A DNA stretch of 10,389 nucleotides, from the NCBI GenBank assembly GCA_947371775.1, contig CANBQX010000068.1, forward strand, positions 1-10,389, read 5' to 3'. This document shows, piece by piece, positions 1 to 6,394 of this stretch. Under the pieces are notes generated by a model. It was given only the letters and a program-made list of their open reading frames with translations. It searched no databases and had not been told where the DNA came from. A program made the translations under genes and the position numbers. How positions within the stretch are numbered: position 1 is the stretch's first letter; every line of letters begins with the position of its first letter. The DNA comes from Comamonadaceae bacterium. GTDB taxonomy: Bacteria; Pseudomonadota; Gammaproteobacteria; Burkholderiales; Burkholderiaceae_C.

Positions 1-652
1 TCAGCAACATCCACCCGTCTACCCGACCGGCGAATAAGTACCAGAGACCGGCCACCATGGCCAAGGGAATAGCGTGTACCAAGTCTGTGGCGACCAATCG
101 ATGGGGTGTCATGCGCAAGGGGTAAAGGTACAAGAGCAGCACACTGCCCAGCGCCCCCGCACCCACAGAAGTCAGTGCCACGCACAGCCCCAGCACGGCA
201 CCGGCCACCACGGTCAAAACGGGTTGCAGGGCTTTGAAACGCTCCGGTTGTCCAATGCGGCGCTTTCGTGCATACGCCATCAGGTAGGGCGCACTAAGAA
301 GACCCAGCGCGGTGACCAACACCATCATGCCGATGGCGTTGCTGAGCCACTCCAGCCTGCTGAGCGGGGACCCGAAACTCACCGCTGCCAACACCAAGGC
401 CGCCATTGGCAGGCTCCCCAACCACATACGACGCACCACTTGCCAGTCGACATTGCCCTTGGTCTGGTGGACGCGCGCGCCCACAATTTTGGTGACAACC
501 GCAAACCACAGGTCGGTTGCAATGGCTGCTATCGGCGAGACGCCAAAGAAGAGCATCAGTATGGGCGTCATCAATGCGCCTCCGCCAACCCCGGTCAAGC
601 CCACGACGAAGCCGGTCAACGCGCCTGCCAGCGAATACGCGACGTCGATCAT
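1..652 (-). CDS. TauE/SafE-family membrane permease (3' part beyond window)
   Basis: The reverse strand from ATG 652 is open to the left edge, giving about 217 residues of a very hydrophobic protein. It begins MIDVAYSLAGALTGF and carries the glycine-rich first repeat GLTGVGGGALMTP at residues 18-30. A second, related repeat (ALTSVGAGALG) lies at about residues 155-165. This two-half arrangement of membrane helices is typical of the TauE/SafE (sulfite exporter, DUF81) family, whose members move sulfite, sulfoacetate or other small anions across the inner membrane. The exact substrate cannot be read from sequence. The start overlaps the cysQ stop as ATGA (649-652). No Shine-Dalgarno is visible upstream, so translation probably depends on coupling to cysQ. 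It is the fifth gene of the leftward operon as far as the window shows. The sulfur theme shared with cysQ fits an anion exporter, but that link is inference. Confidence 0.85.
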   Translation of the reverse strand, partial: MIDVAYSLAGALTGFVVGLTGVGGGALMTPILMLFFGVSPIAAIATDLWFAVVTKIVGARVHQTKGNVDWQVVRRMWLGSLPMAALVLAAVSFGSPLSRLEWLSNAIGMMVLVTALGLLSAPYLMAYARKRRIGQPERFKALQPVLTVVAGAVLGLCVALTSVGAGALGSVLLLYLYPLRMTPHRLVATDLVHAIPLAMVAGLWYLFAGRVDGWMLL

Positions 653-1437
653 TGTGGAATCAAAGCGGTATCCCGGGTGGCGATGAACGAGGGATTCAAC
701 ACCTGCTCTTTTCCATAGAGCAGCGGCTTTCCATGGGTGTCAAGCACCGCACCGCCTGCGCCCTCGAGCACGGCTTGTGCCGCTGCCGTGTCCCACTCAC
801 AGGTGGGCGCAAGGCGCGGATAAATATCGGCGGCGCCTTCTGCTACACGGCAAAACTTCAAGGAGCTTCCGGCTTGCACCAGTTGCACTGGATTGAGCTG
901 ATCAATAAAAGCCTGGGTCTCCGCGTTCAAATGGCTCTTGCTCGCAACCACCCGGCAAACGCCATGGGCATCGCCCCCACCCACCGCAATCTTTTGCGTG
1001 TCCCCGCCTTGCGTCCGGTAGGCGCTAAGGCCCGATCCACCCCAATACATGCAATCAATGGCTGGCGCGTAGACCACGCCCAACACCGTCTTTCCTTGCT
1101 CGATCAGCGCAATATTGACGGTGAATTCACCATTGCGGGCAATGAACTCCTTGGTGCCGTCCAGTGGGTCAATCAGCCAGAACCGGCCCTCACTGTGGCG
1201 AAACGCCTGGGAAGCGTCATCCTCTTCGGAGACGATGGGGCATTGCGGCAACAGTGGGGCCAGTGCGTCTACGAGAACGTGGTGCGCTGCGATATCTGCA
1301 GCGGTCACCGGACTCTGGTCCGCTTTCTGGTTGATGGCAAATTGTTCACTGCCATAAATTTCCATGATCGCAGCGCCCGCGCGTCGGGCGATGGGCAAGA
1401 GCAGGTTGAACAATTCGGGTTCAGAGATCTCATGCAT
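649..1437 (-). CDS. cysQ: 3'(2'),5'-bisphosphate nucleotidase CysQ
   Basis: This 262-residue cytoplasmic enzyme of the inositol monophosphatase superfamily hydrolyses adenosine 3',5'-bisphosphate (PAP) to AMP and phosphate. PAP is the product of PAPS reductase and of sulfotransferases. The Mg-binding signature is complete: SEED at 70-73, IDPLDGTKEF at 89-98 (Asp90, Asp93) and WDTAAAQAV at 215-223 (Asp216). An N-terminal SPVTAAD motif lies at 42-48 and a substrate-side SSLK at 191-194. The length is usual for CysQ. I chose ATG 1437 over the in-frame GTG codons at 1443 and 1440. A TAAAGG ribosome-binding site (1447-1452) lies 9 bases from ATG 1437 but only 3 bases from GTG 1443. It starts 12 bases after the hlyD stop and overlaps the permease gene by 4 bases, so it appears to be co-transcribed with the secretion genes. 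PAP inhibits sulfotransferases, so this enzyme could support the divergent sulfotransferase. It is also a general housekeeping enzyme of sulfur assimilation. Confidence 0.95.
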   Translation of the reverse strand: MHEISEPELFNLLLPIARRAGAAIMEIYGSEQFAINQKADQSPVTAADIAAHHVLVDALAPLLPQCPIVSEEDDASQAFRHSEGRFWLIDPLDGTKEFIARNGEFTVNIALIEQGKTVLGVVYAPAIDCMYWGGSGLSAYRTQGGDTQKIAVGGGDAHGVCRVVASKSHLNAETQAFIDQLNPVQLVQAGSSLKFCRVAEGAADIYPRLAPTCEWDTAAAQAVLEGAGGAVLDTHGKPLLYGKEQVLNPSFIATRDTALIPQ

Positions 1438-1446
1438 CACCACTGG

Positions 1447-1452
1447 CCTTTA
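1447..1452 (-). promoter_or_regulatory. Ribosome-binding site of cysQ
   Basis: On the minus strand TAAAGG reads from 1452 to 1447. Its first three bases are the TAA stop of the hlyD gene, so termination of hlyD and initiation of cysQ share this site. The 9-base spacing supports ATG 1437 as the cysQ start rather than the upstream GTG codons. Confidence 0.6.
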
Positions 1453-2637
1453 CCGCTCGACCATCGATTCGTTCAAGGTTTTCACCAAGGGCTTCACCAG
1501 ATAGCGCAGCACGGTGCTGCGTCCTGTGATGACCTCGCCGACGGCTGTCATGCCTGGTTGAATCTCCAGTTTTTCTTCGGGACGACCTTTAAATCGTTTG
1601 CCGTCGGTCTTAATCTGCACCCGGTAGTACGGCTGCTCGCCTTGGCGCAAATCCTCACTCAAGGTGTCGGGGCTGATGTAGGTCACATGACCGCTGAGCG
1701 TGCCGTAGATGGAGTAGTCGTAGGCGTCAATTTTGACGTTGGCAGGCAAGCCTGGTTTGATAAATGCAATGTCGGTCGGCTTGGCCTTCACCTCAATCAG
1801 CAGTGCGTCCTCGACCGGAACAATTTGCATCAATTCCTCGCTGGGCTTGAGAACGCCACCGAGCGTTGTGATGCGTACGTTTTTAACGACGCCATTCGAA
1901 GGTGAACGTATTTCGGCATGTACCAGTTGATCCTTGCGCTGAAGCAAGGTTTGCTCGGCGCTGGCCAGGTCTTCACTGACCTTGCTGAACTCGGCCTGCG
2001 TGTCTTGAAGGTATTTGTTTCGCTTGTTGGTGATCTGCGCCTGCAAGTCAGCCACGGTTCGCTCCAGCTTCAGCACGTCCACGCGGCTGACGTCACCGGT
2101 TTTCAAGAGCGGCTCTGTCATCTGCAGTTCTTTGATTGCCAAGGCCTTCATGGCAGTGAGTGAGGCAATGTCATCTTCGATGGCGGCTCGGCGCTTCGCC
2201 AGCAGCAAGGATTGACTGGCTCGAAACTGGGGGTAGTCGTTGACTTCGGGACCAAACCTGATTTCAGTACCTTCAATTTCGGCAGTGAGGCGGGCACTGG
2301 CTGCTTTGAGTGCGGCGACCTTGGATTCAGAATCGCGGTAGAACGCCACCAGCTTGGTGGTGTCGAGTTTTGCCAGCACCTCTCCTTTGGTCACTTCATC
2401 GCCTTCTTTGACGAACAAAGTTTCCAGGACGCCGCCGTCCAATGACTGGATCACTTGGGTTCGGGAACTGGCAACCACCTGGCCAGTGGCTCGGGTGACT
2501 TGCTCGATCTCTGACTGGGACGCCCAGACAAAGCCGACAATCAATAAAGCAGAGGTGACCCACAACGTTGTAGGAATAGATCGCAGCGGCGAATTGCGCC
2601 TCTTGCTGCCGAACCGATCTTTTGGGGATTGCATCAT
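1450..2637 (-). CDS. HlyD-family type I secretion periplasmic adaptor
   Basis: This 395-residue membrane fusion protein would link the inner-membrane ABC transporter to the TolC-type outer membrane channel. A short basic cytoplasmic segment (1-20) precedes one membrane helix at about 21-40. The first half of a biotinyl-lipoyl domain follows (about 48-92, containing GGVLETLFVKEGDEVTKG). Next comes an alpha-helical hairpin of coiled-coil character (about 95-240). The second lipoyl half follows (AEIRSPSNGVVKN, 241-253), then a beta-barrel region. The C-terminus carries the HlyD signature QPGMTAVGEVITGR near 360-373. ATG 2637 was chosen (ATG 2634 follows it directly). An in-frame TTG at 2643 would add two residues and is closer to the GGAAG ribosome-binding site (2649-2653), so the exact start is uncertain. 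The gene starts 6 bases after the stop of the ABC transporter gene. It resembles LapC and RaxA in role. Confidence 0.92.
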   Translation of the reverse strand: MMQSPKDRFGSKRRNSPLRSIPTTLWVTSALLIVGFVWASQSEIEQVTRATGQVVASSRTQVIQSLDGGVLETLFVKEGDEVTKGEVLAKLDTTKLVAFYRDSESKVAALKAASARLTAEIEGTEIRFGPEVNDYPQFRASQSLLLAKRRAAIEDDIASLTAMKALAIKELQMTEPLLKTGDVSRVDVLKLERTVADLQAQITNKRNKYLQDTQAEFSKVSEDLASAEQTLLQRKDQLVHAEIRSPSNGVVKNVRITTLGGVLKPSEELMQIVPVEDALLIEVKAKPTDIAFIKPGLPANVKIDAYDYSIYGTLSGHVTYISPDTLSEDLRQGEQPYYRVQIKTDGKRFKGRPEEKLEIQPGMTAVGEVITGRSTVLRYLVKPLVKTLNESMVER

Positions 2638-2643
2638 GGTCAA

Positions 2644-4833
2644 TCAAGCTTCCGTGGGTAGAGTGGGACGGGCCGAAGCCGGCGCCGGACGGCCCAACTT
2701 GGCCAAGACTTCATCGCGTGGCCCGTCGATGACGATGCGGCCTTTGTCCATCACAATAATGCGATCAACGAGCCCTAACAAGCTGCGCTTGTGGGTTGCC
2801 AAGACGATGACAGCGTCGATCGCCATGTTGTGAAACAAGGTACGCATCACCTTAACTTCGAGATCACCATCGAGTGAGGCAGTCGGCTCATCGAGAAGCA
2901 GAATTGACGGACGTGCAATCAGCATGCGGGTCAATCCCACCAACTGGCGCTGACCACCCGACAGACCACGCCCGCCCTCAAAGATGGGCAAGCCCAAGCC
3001 TGCGGGGTGGGACTTGACCAGTTGATCCAGCCCGGTCTGAGCTGCGGCCTGCAAGACCTGGGCGTCGGTCGGCGAGGGCAAGCCCAACACCAGGTTGTCG
3101 CGCAGACTTCCGCTGAAAAGGCGCACGTCTTGGGTGAGGTAGCCGATGTGTTCGCGAACGTACTCAGGCGCCAGGTGCATCATGTCCACACCGTCCAAGA
3201 ACGCCCGCCCTTCCGTCGGTTTGTACAAGCCAGACAGCAGCTTAATCAAGGAGGATTTTCCAGAGCCTACTGCCCCCAGCAGGGCAATGCGCTCACCCGG
3301 TTTGATCTTGAGTGTTGACGCCAGAAGTGCGGGAATCGAGGTGTGGTAGCTCAGGCTGGCCGCCTCAAGACTTAGCTCGCCCCTGCATTTACCAGGGATG
3401 ATGTGCCGCTCGCCTTCGCCATGGTCGGAGGGCAGCTTCATCATGTCATCTAGTCCTGCCAATGCAATGCGCGACTGCTGCCATTGGACGATCATTCCTG
3501 AAATCTGCGAGATGGGCCCTAGTGCGCGGTTGCTGATGATCGAACAGGCCATGAGCGCGCCCTGGGTTATTTGACCGACCGTAATCAAATAGGCGCCGAA
3601 GGCAATCATCAGGATGTAACTCAGCTGCTGAATGGTCTGGGTCATGTTGGCGCTCATGGTCGAGGTGTTGCGAATTTCCATCTCGTGAATCGCCATGTCG
3701 CGGGTTAATCGCTGCCATTGATGCTGCAACTTCCATTCGCCGCCGACGGCCTTGATCGCCTCGATCCCGTCGATCGCCTCAATCAGAACACCATTTTTTC
3801 GATTGGCTGATTTCGCCTGCTCTTCGGTGGCGCGCATCAAATGCCAACGCGCATACAGGCCCACACCGATAGACAGAGGCAGCAGCGCGAGGGGCACGAG
3901 CACCACGACGCCACCAATACTGAACATCACCGCCAGGAAAAAAATCACAAAGGGCAAATCGGCGATCAGGAACAAGGTAGACGAGGTCATGAACTGACGC
4001 ACCGTCTCGAACTGTTTGACCTGCGACGCAAACGTTCCAATGGAACGGGGGCGGGCATCCATACGAATCGACAGCACCCGACTAAAAAACACGCCCGAGA
4101 GCTCTTCGTCAATTTCTTTGCAAACCCGGTCCATCATGCGCGCGCGCAACTGCTTCATCAGCAGCTCAAACATCAGCGCCAGCACCACACCCACGGTCAA
4201 CACCGCCAGGGTGGAGTAGCCTTGGTTCGGCACGACGCGGTCGTACACCTGCATGGTGTAAAACGAAATGGCCAGGGTTAAAAGGCTGGCAAGCGCCGTG
4301 GCAATCACAGATTCGACGAAGACCCGATACCGCTTGCGGATCGCATAGAAAAACCAATTGCTCGCGGTTTTCGGCTTTTCGTGGTCGGCGGCATCTGCCT
4401 CCACCGTGGTGCGCATGGCCAGCAGTTTGCCGTCTTGAAGTTGCGCTACGGACAACTCACCCGTCTGCCCGTCGCTCCACTCCACACCACAGCCACCGCC
4501 CACCAACACGCTGGTGAGCAGCGCAACCTGCCCATCTTCCGCCGAGATCCAGAGCAAAGGAATATCCGAACGGTCAGGCAAACCCTCGATCTGCGAGGCC
4601 ACGCCGTTCGGCAAGGCCGACAGCCACCATTCGATGGCACGCTGGGGCCGACTCAGCTGATCGACCGTGCTTCCCATCTCTGACGTCGACATCATCTCAA
4701 AACGATGGACCGGTAAGGCGACCCCCTGCAGGGCGGCCAACCGAGACAGCAAGACTGCCAAGTCGGTGTCCACGCTCGGCGGGTTCGATGGAGATGCTTC
4801 GGCGGACGCTTGCGGAAGTGGCTGATGGATCAT
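2644..4833 (-). CDS. Type I secretion ABC permease/ATPase, LapB/LssB-like, with degenerate C39-like domain
   Basis: This 729-residue inner-membrane exporter would drive protein secretion with ATP. Residues about 20-140 form an N-terminal C39-like domain. The region where a catalytic Cys would be expected has none (around VDTDLAVLLSRLAALQG), so it probably binds rather than cleaves the substrate, as in HlyB and LapB. A transmembrane domain of about six helices spans about 168-435 and includes the family-typical run RPRSIGTFASQVKQFETVRQ (261-280). The nucleotide-binding domain is complete: Walker A GAVGSGKS (520-527), Q-loop Gln568, signature LSGGQRQ (624-630), Walker B ILLLDEP (644-650), D-loop ASLD (652-655) and H-loop His681. 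The start is ATG 4833, which overlaps the tolC-like stop as ATGA (4830-4833). The frame remains open for 31 more codons upstream, but those lie inside the tolC-like coding region. Together with its neighbours it makes a full type I system. The substrate is not visible in the window. Confidence 0.93.
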   Translation of the reverse strand: MIHQPLPQASAEASPSNPPSVDTDLAVLLSRLAALQGVALPVHRFEMMSTSEMGSTVDQLSRPQRAIEWWLSALPNGVASQIEGLPDRSDIPLLWISAEDGQVALLTSVLVGGGCGVEWSDGQTGELSVAQLQDGKLLAMRTTVEADAADHEKPKTASNWFFYAIRKRYRVFVESVIATALASLLTLAISFYTMQVYDRVVPNQGYSTLAVLTVGVVLALMFELLMKQLRARMMDRVCKEIDEELSGVFFSRVLSIRMDARPRSIGTFASQVKQFETVRQFMTSSTLFLIADLPFVIFFLAVMFSIGGVVVLVPLALLPLSIGVGLYARWHLMRATEEQAKSANRKNGVLIEAIDGIEAIKAVGGEWKLQHQWQRLTRDMAIHEMEIRNTSTMSANMTQTIQQLSYILMIAFGAYLITVGQITQGALMACSIISNRALGPISQISGMIVQWQQSRIALAGLDDMMKLPSDHGEGERHIIPGKCRGELSLEAASLSYHTSIPALLASTLKIKPGERIALLGAVGSGKSSLIKLLSGLYKPTEGRAFLDGVDMMHLAPEYVREHIGYLTQDVRLFSGSLRDNLVLGLPSPTDAQVLQAAAQTGLDQLVKSHPAGLGLPIFEGGRGLSGGQRQLVGLTRMLIARPSILLLDEPTASLDGDLEVKVMRTLFHNMAIDAVIVLATHKRSLLGLVDRIIVMDKGRIVIDGPRDEVLAKLGRPAPASARPTLPTEA
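2649..2653 (-). promoter_or_regulatory. Ribosome-binding site of the HlyD-family gene
   Basis: GGAAG reads on the minus strand from 2653 to 2649, inside the last codons of the ABC transporter gene. It stands 5 bases from TTG 2643 and 11 bases from ATG 2637. Both starts remain possible, and they differ by only two residues. Confidence 0.5.
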
Positions 4834-6074
4834 TGCTTTGTAACCTGACTGGGCTGGATAAGTGTTTGCCGAGAGAGCTCGCCGATTGCGATCGACACGC
4901 GAACGCCGGCAAGATAGCCTGACCAAATAGCATCGGCCAGGGAGTTGCGTGCCTGGGTAGCTTCCCGCTGCGCATTGAGGACTTCTAACCAGCTCTTTCG
5001 GCCAATCGGGTACTGGCGAATCGCCGATTCGTAGCTGGCACGTGTGGCGGTGACTAACTCGGCCAGCACCTCGCTGTCGGCCGCAGCCGATTGATGTTGA
5101 TTCCAGTCCGTACGAACTTTATCCAACAGTTCTTTTCGCGCGATTTCAATGGAATCGGCTGCCGATTCTTTGCGCGCCGTCGCTGCGCGGACCGATGACG
5201 CTACGGCAAGTCCAGGACCCGGCTGAAAGGTGAGCGCGAGGTAGGACTGCTCATTATTTTGGTTGGTGTTACCAAAAGTTCTGTCAAAGCGTGCGCTGAG
5301 CTGTGGGTAGTAACTCGCCTTGGCAGTATCAATCTCAGCGTCCGCTGACACCATTTCCGCCGCCATACGCTCCAGAACTGGCGCGTTGGCCTCGGCCTGC
5401 TGCAATAGTTCTTCCAAGGTCTTTGAATCGATCCGAACACGCACGGGCGCTTGGAGTGGACCGGAGCGTTGCGAGATCAGCTGATCGAGATCACCGCGTG
5501 CATTGGCCAATGTATTGCGCAGCTGAATCCGATCCGACAAGGCCTGCTGCAGTCGTGCCTTGGCCACCACCACGTCCCCTTCGGGCGAAATCTCGGCCTC
5601 GGCGCGTCGCCGAATCAAAGCAAGCAGACGCTCATGCTCCGCCACATTTTCGTCAACGGCTTCAATTCTGAGTTGCAGGCGAAGGATTTCAGAAAACGCT
5701 GAGGCAACTTTGACCATTAATGCCTGCTCAGCTTCTGTCAGCAGTGCTTTGGCAATGCGCACTTTGGCCTCAGACAACTTGAAATCGGCATCCAGTCGAC
5801 CGCCCGCCCACAGGGGCTGCTCCAGGCGTACCGTCACGGGCAACGTTGCCGAATCCTGCATCGCCGTCGATTGCAAAGACACCGACGGCCAATAGCCCCA
5901 GCTGGAGACGCCCAGGCGTTCCATCGCGGCCTTCAAGTCGTTCTGCTTAGACTGAATAGTGGGATGGGAGGCCAAGGCTTGCGTTAAAACGTCCTCTGTT
6001 CGCAGCTGTGCGCGGCTGACGACTGGCATCAACACCAAAACCAGAAGGAACAATTTCTGCATTGTTTTACACAT
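4830..6074 (-). CDS. TolC-family (LapE-like) outer membrane channel of type I secretion
   Basis: This 414-residue protein begins with a signal peptide. Its hydrophobic core (MQKLFLLVLVLMPVVSRA) covers residues 5-22, with likely cleavage after SRA at 22. Two outer membrane efflux (OEP) repeats with long helical, Ala/Gln/Glu-rich segments follow. They include PLWAGGRLDADFKLSEAKV near 87-105, which is typical of TolC-like proteins, and near the C-terminus PIGRKSWLEVLNAQREATQA, which resembles agglutination/LapE-type channels. It would trimerise into the outer membrane conduit that docks with the HlyD-family adaptor. ATG 6074 was chosen because a weak GGA lies about 7-9 bases upstream. ATG 6062 (residue 5) also gives a good signal peptide but has no ribosome-binding site. 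The open frame extends to 6251, but that extension would place 59 residues of non-signal character before the signal peptide. It is the first gene of the leftward operon. Confidence 0.88.
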   Translation of the reverse strand: MCKTMQKLFLLVLVLMPVVSRAQLRTEDVLTQALASHPTIQSKQNDLKAAMERLGVSSWGYWPSVSLQSTAMQDSATLPVTVRLEQPLWAGGRLDADFKLSEAKVRIAKALLTEAEQALMVKVASAFSEILRLQLRIEAVDENVAEHERLLALIRRRAEAEISPEGDVVVAKARLQQALSDRIQLRNTLANARGDLDQLISQRSGPLQAPVRVRIDSKTLEELLQQAEANAPVLERMAAEMVSADAEIDTAKASYYPQLSARFDRTFGNTNQNNEQSYLALTFQPGPGLAVASSVRAATARKESAADSIEIARKELLDKVRTDWNQHQSAAADSEVLAELVTATRASYESAIRQYPIGRKSWLEVLNAQREATQARNSLADAIWSGYLAGVRVSIAIGELSRQTLIQPSQVTKQ

Positions 6075-6146
6075 TTGCAATCCGGAAACAATCAATTTAT
6101 GAATACTTTGGCGTTGCGCACAAAAACATTGCAAAGTATCTTTTTC

Positions 6147-6169
6147 ACCCGTCATGTTGCTCGACGGGT
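6147..6169. repeat. Inverted repeat ACCCGTC/GACGGGT
   Basis: ACCCGTC (6147-6153) and GACGGGT (6163-6169) are perfect 7-base inverted copies around a 9-base loop. They lie about 73-95 bases upstream of the tolC-like start. Neither strand has a T-run directly after the stem, so this is not a normal terminator. An operator or an RNA hairpin in the leader of the secretion operon is possible. Chance is not excluded for a 7-base stem. Confidence 0.35.
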
Positions 6170-6306
6170 CCCAATGCAGGCTGACAGAGCCGTTGGTCTG
6201 CGGAGCGGATTTTACCCGATCAAGGGTGGCCGGCGAGTTGCCAGTTTGCACCGCCAGCGCGGGGATTGCAGCGCGCGGCCTGCCTTTGCATACGCCTCTG
6301 AATGTC

Positions 6307-6360
6307 GAAATTTTTAATTTTTCGGTAGGTACAATCTAAAGCGAAATTTTCATGAAATTT
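6307..6360. repeat. AT-rich GAAATTT repeats with TTTCATGAAA palindrome
   Basis: GAAATTT occurs three times (6307, 6343 and 6354). The last two copies are 11 bases apart, about one helical turn, and together frame the 10-base palindrome TTTCATGAAA (6348-6357). The block lies directly upstream of the sulfotransferase gene and flanks its best promoter-like -10 element. It could be a regulator site, but an AT-rich composition also produces such words by chance. Confidence 0.3.
6330..6335 (+). promoter_or_regulatory. Candidate -10 element for the sulfotransferase operon
   Basis: TACAAT matches the sigma-70 -10 consensus at five of six positions and lies 60 bases before the start codon at 6395. 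No good -35 hexamer sits 16-18 bases upstream (only GAAATT-like sequence at 6307-6312). The promoter would therefore be weak, activator-dependent, or a chance match. Confidence 0.3.
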
Positions 6361-6381
6361 AGTACCGTTTTTGGTTATTTT

Positions 6382-6386
6382 GAAGG
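6382..6386 (+). promoter_or_regulatory. Ribosome-binding site of the TPR-sulfotransferase gene
   Basis: GAAGG ends 8 bases before ATG 6395. It decides the start in favour of that ATG over the in-frame TTG at 6371, which has no such site in front of it. Confidence 0.65.
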
Positions 6387-6394
6387 CTCCCCCT

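Larger units (their letters stand above)
6075..6394. other. Divergent intergenic control region
   Basis: These 320 bases separate the start of the leftward secretion operon from the start of the rightward sulfotransferase operon, so both promoters should lie here. I see no convincing gene. The only frames crossing it are short and lack a ribosome-binding site. The middle (about 6160-6300) is GC-rich like the coding regions. Both flanks (about 6085-6145 and 6301-6385) are AT-rich. On the minus strand a weak promoter-like pair is TTGTGC (6123-6118), 16 bases, then CATAAA (6101-6096), upstream of the tolC-like gene. It matches the consensus poorly. Repeats are listed separately. Confidence 0.6.

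Noticed and set aside
517..1905. Long plus-strand open frame of 462 codons opposite cysQ and the hlyD-like gene
   Set aside because: It lies entirely antisense to recognised genes, has low-complexity Arg/His-rich composition and no family motifs. It is a by-product of codon bias in the real genes.
4834..4926. N-terminal extension of the ABC transporter by 31 codons
   Set aside because: It overlaps the tolC-like coding region, is Arg-rich and unlike the family N-terminus. The ATGA overlap start at 4833 fits much better.
6147..6169. Inverted repeat considered as a rho-independent terminator
   Set aside because: No T-run follows the stem on either strand, and it sits upstream of both operons, where no transcript should end.
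6075..6317. Short plus-strand frame of 80 codons in the divergent intergenic region
   Set aside because: It starts inside the likely promoter of the tolC-like gene, has no ribosome-binding site and no recognisable product.
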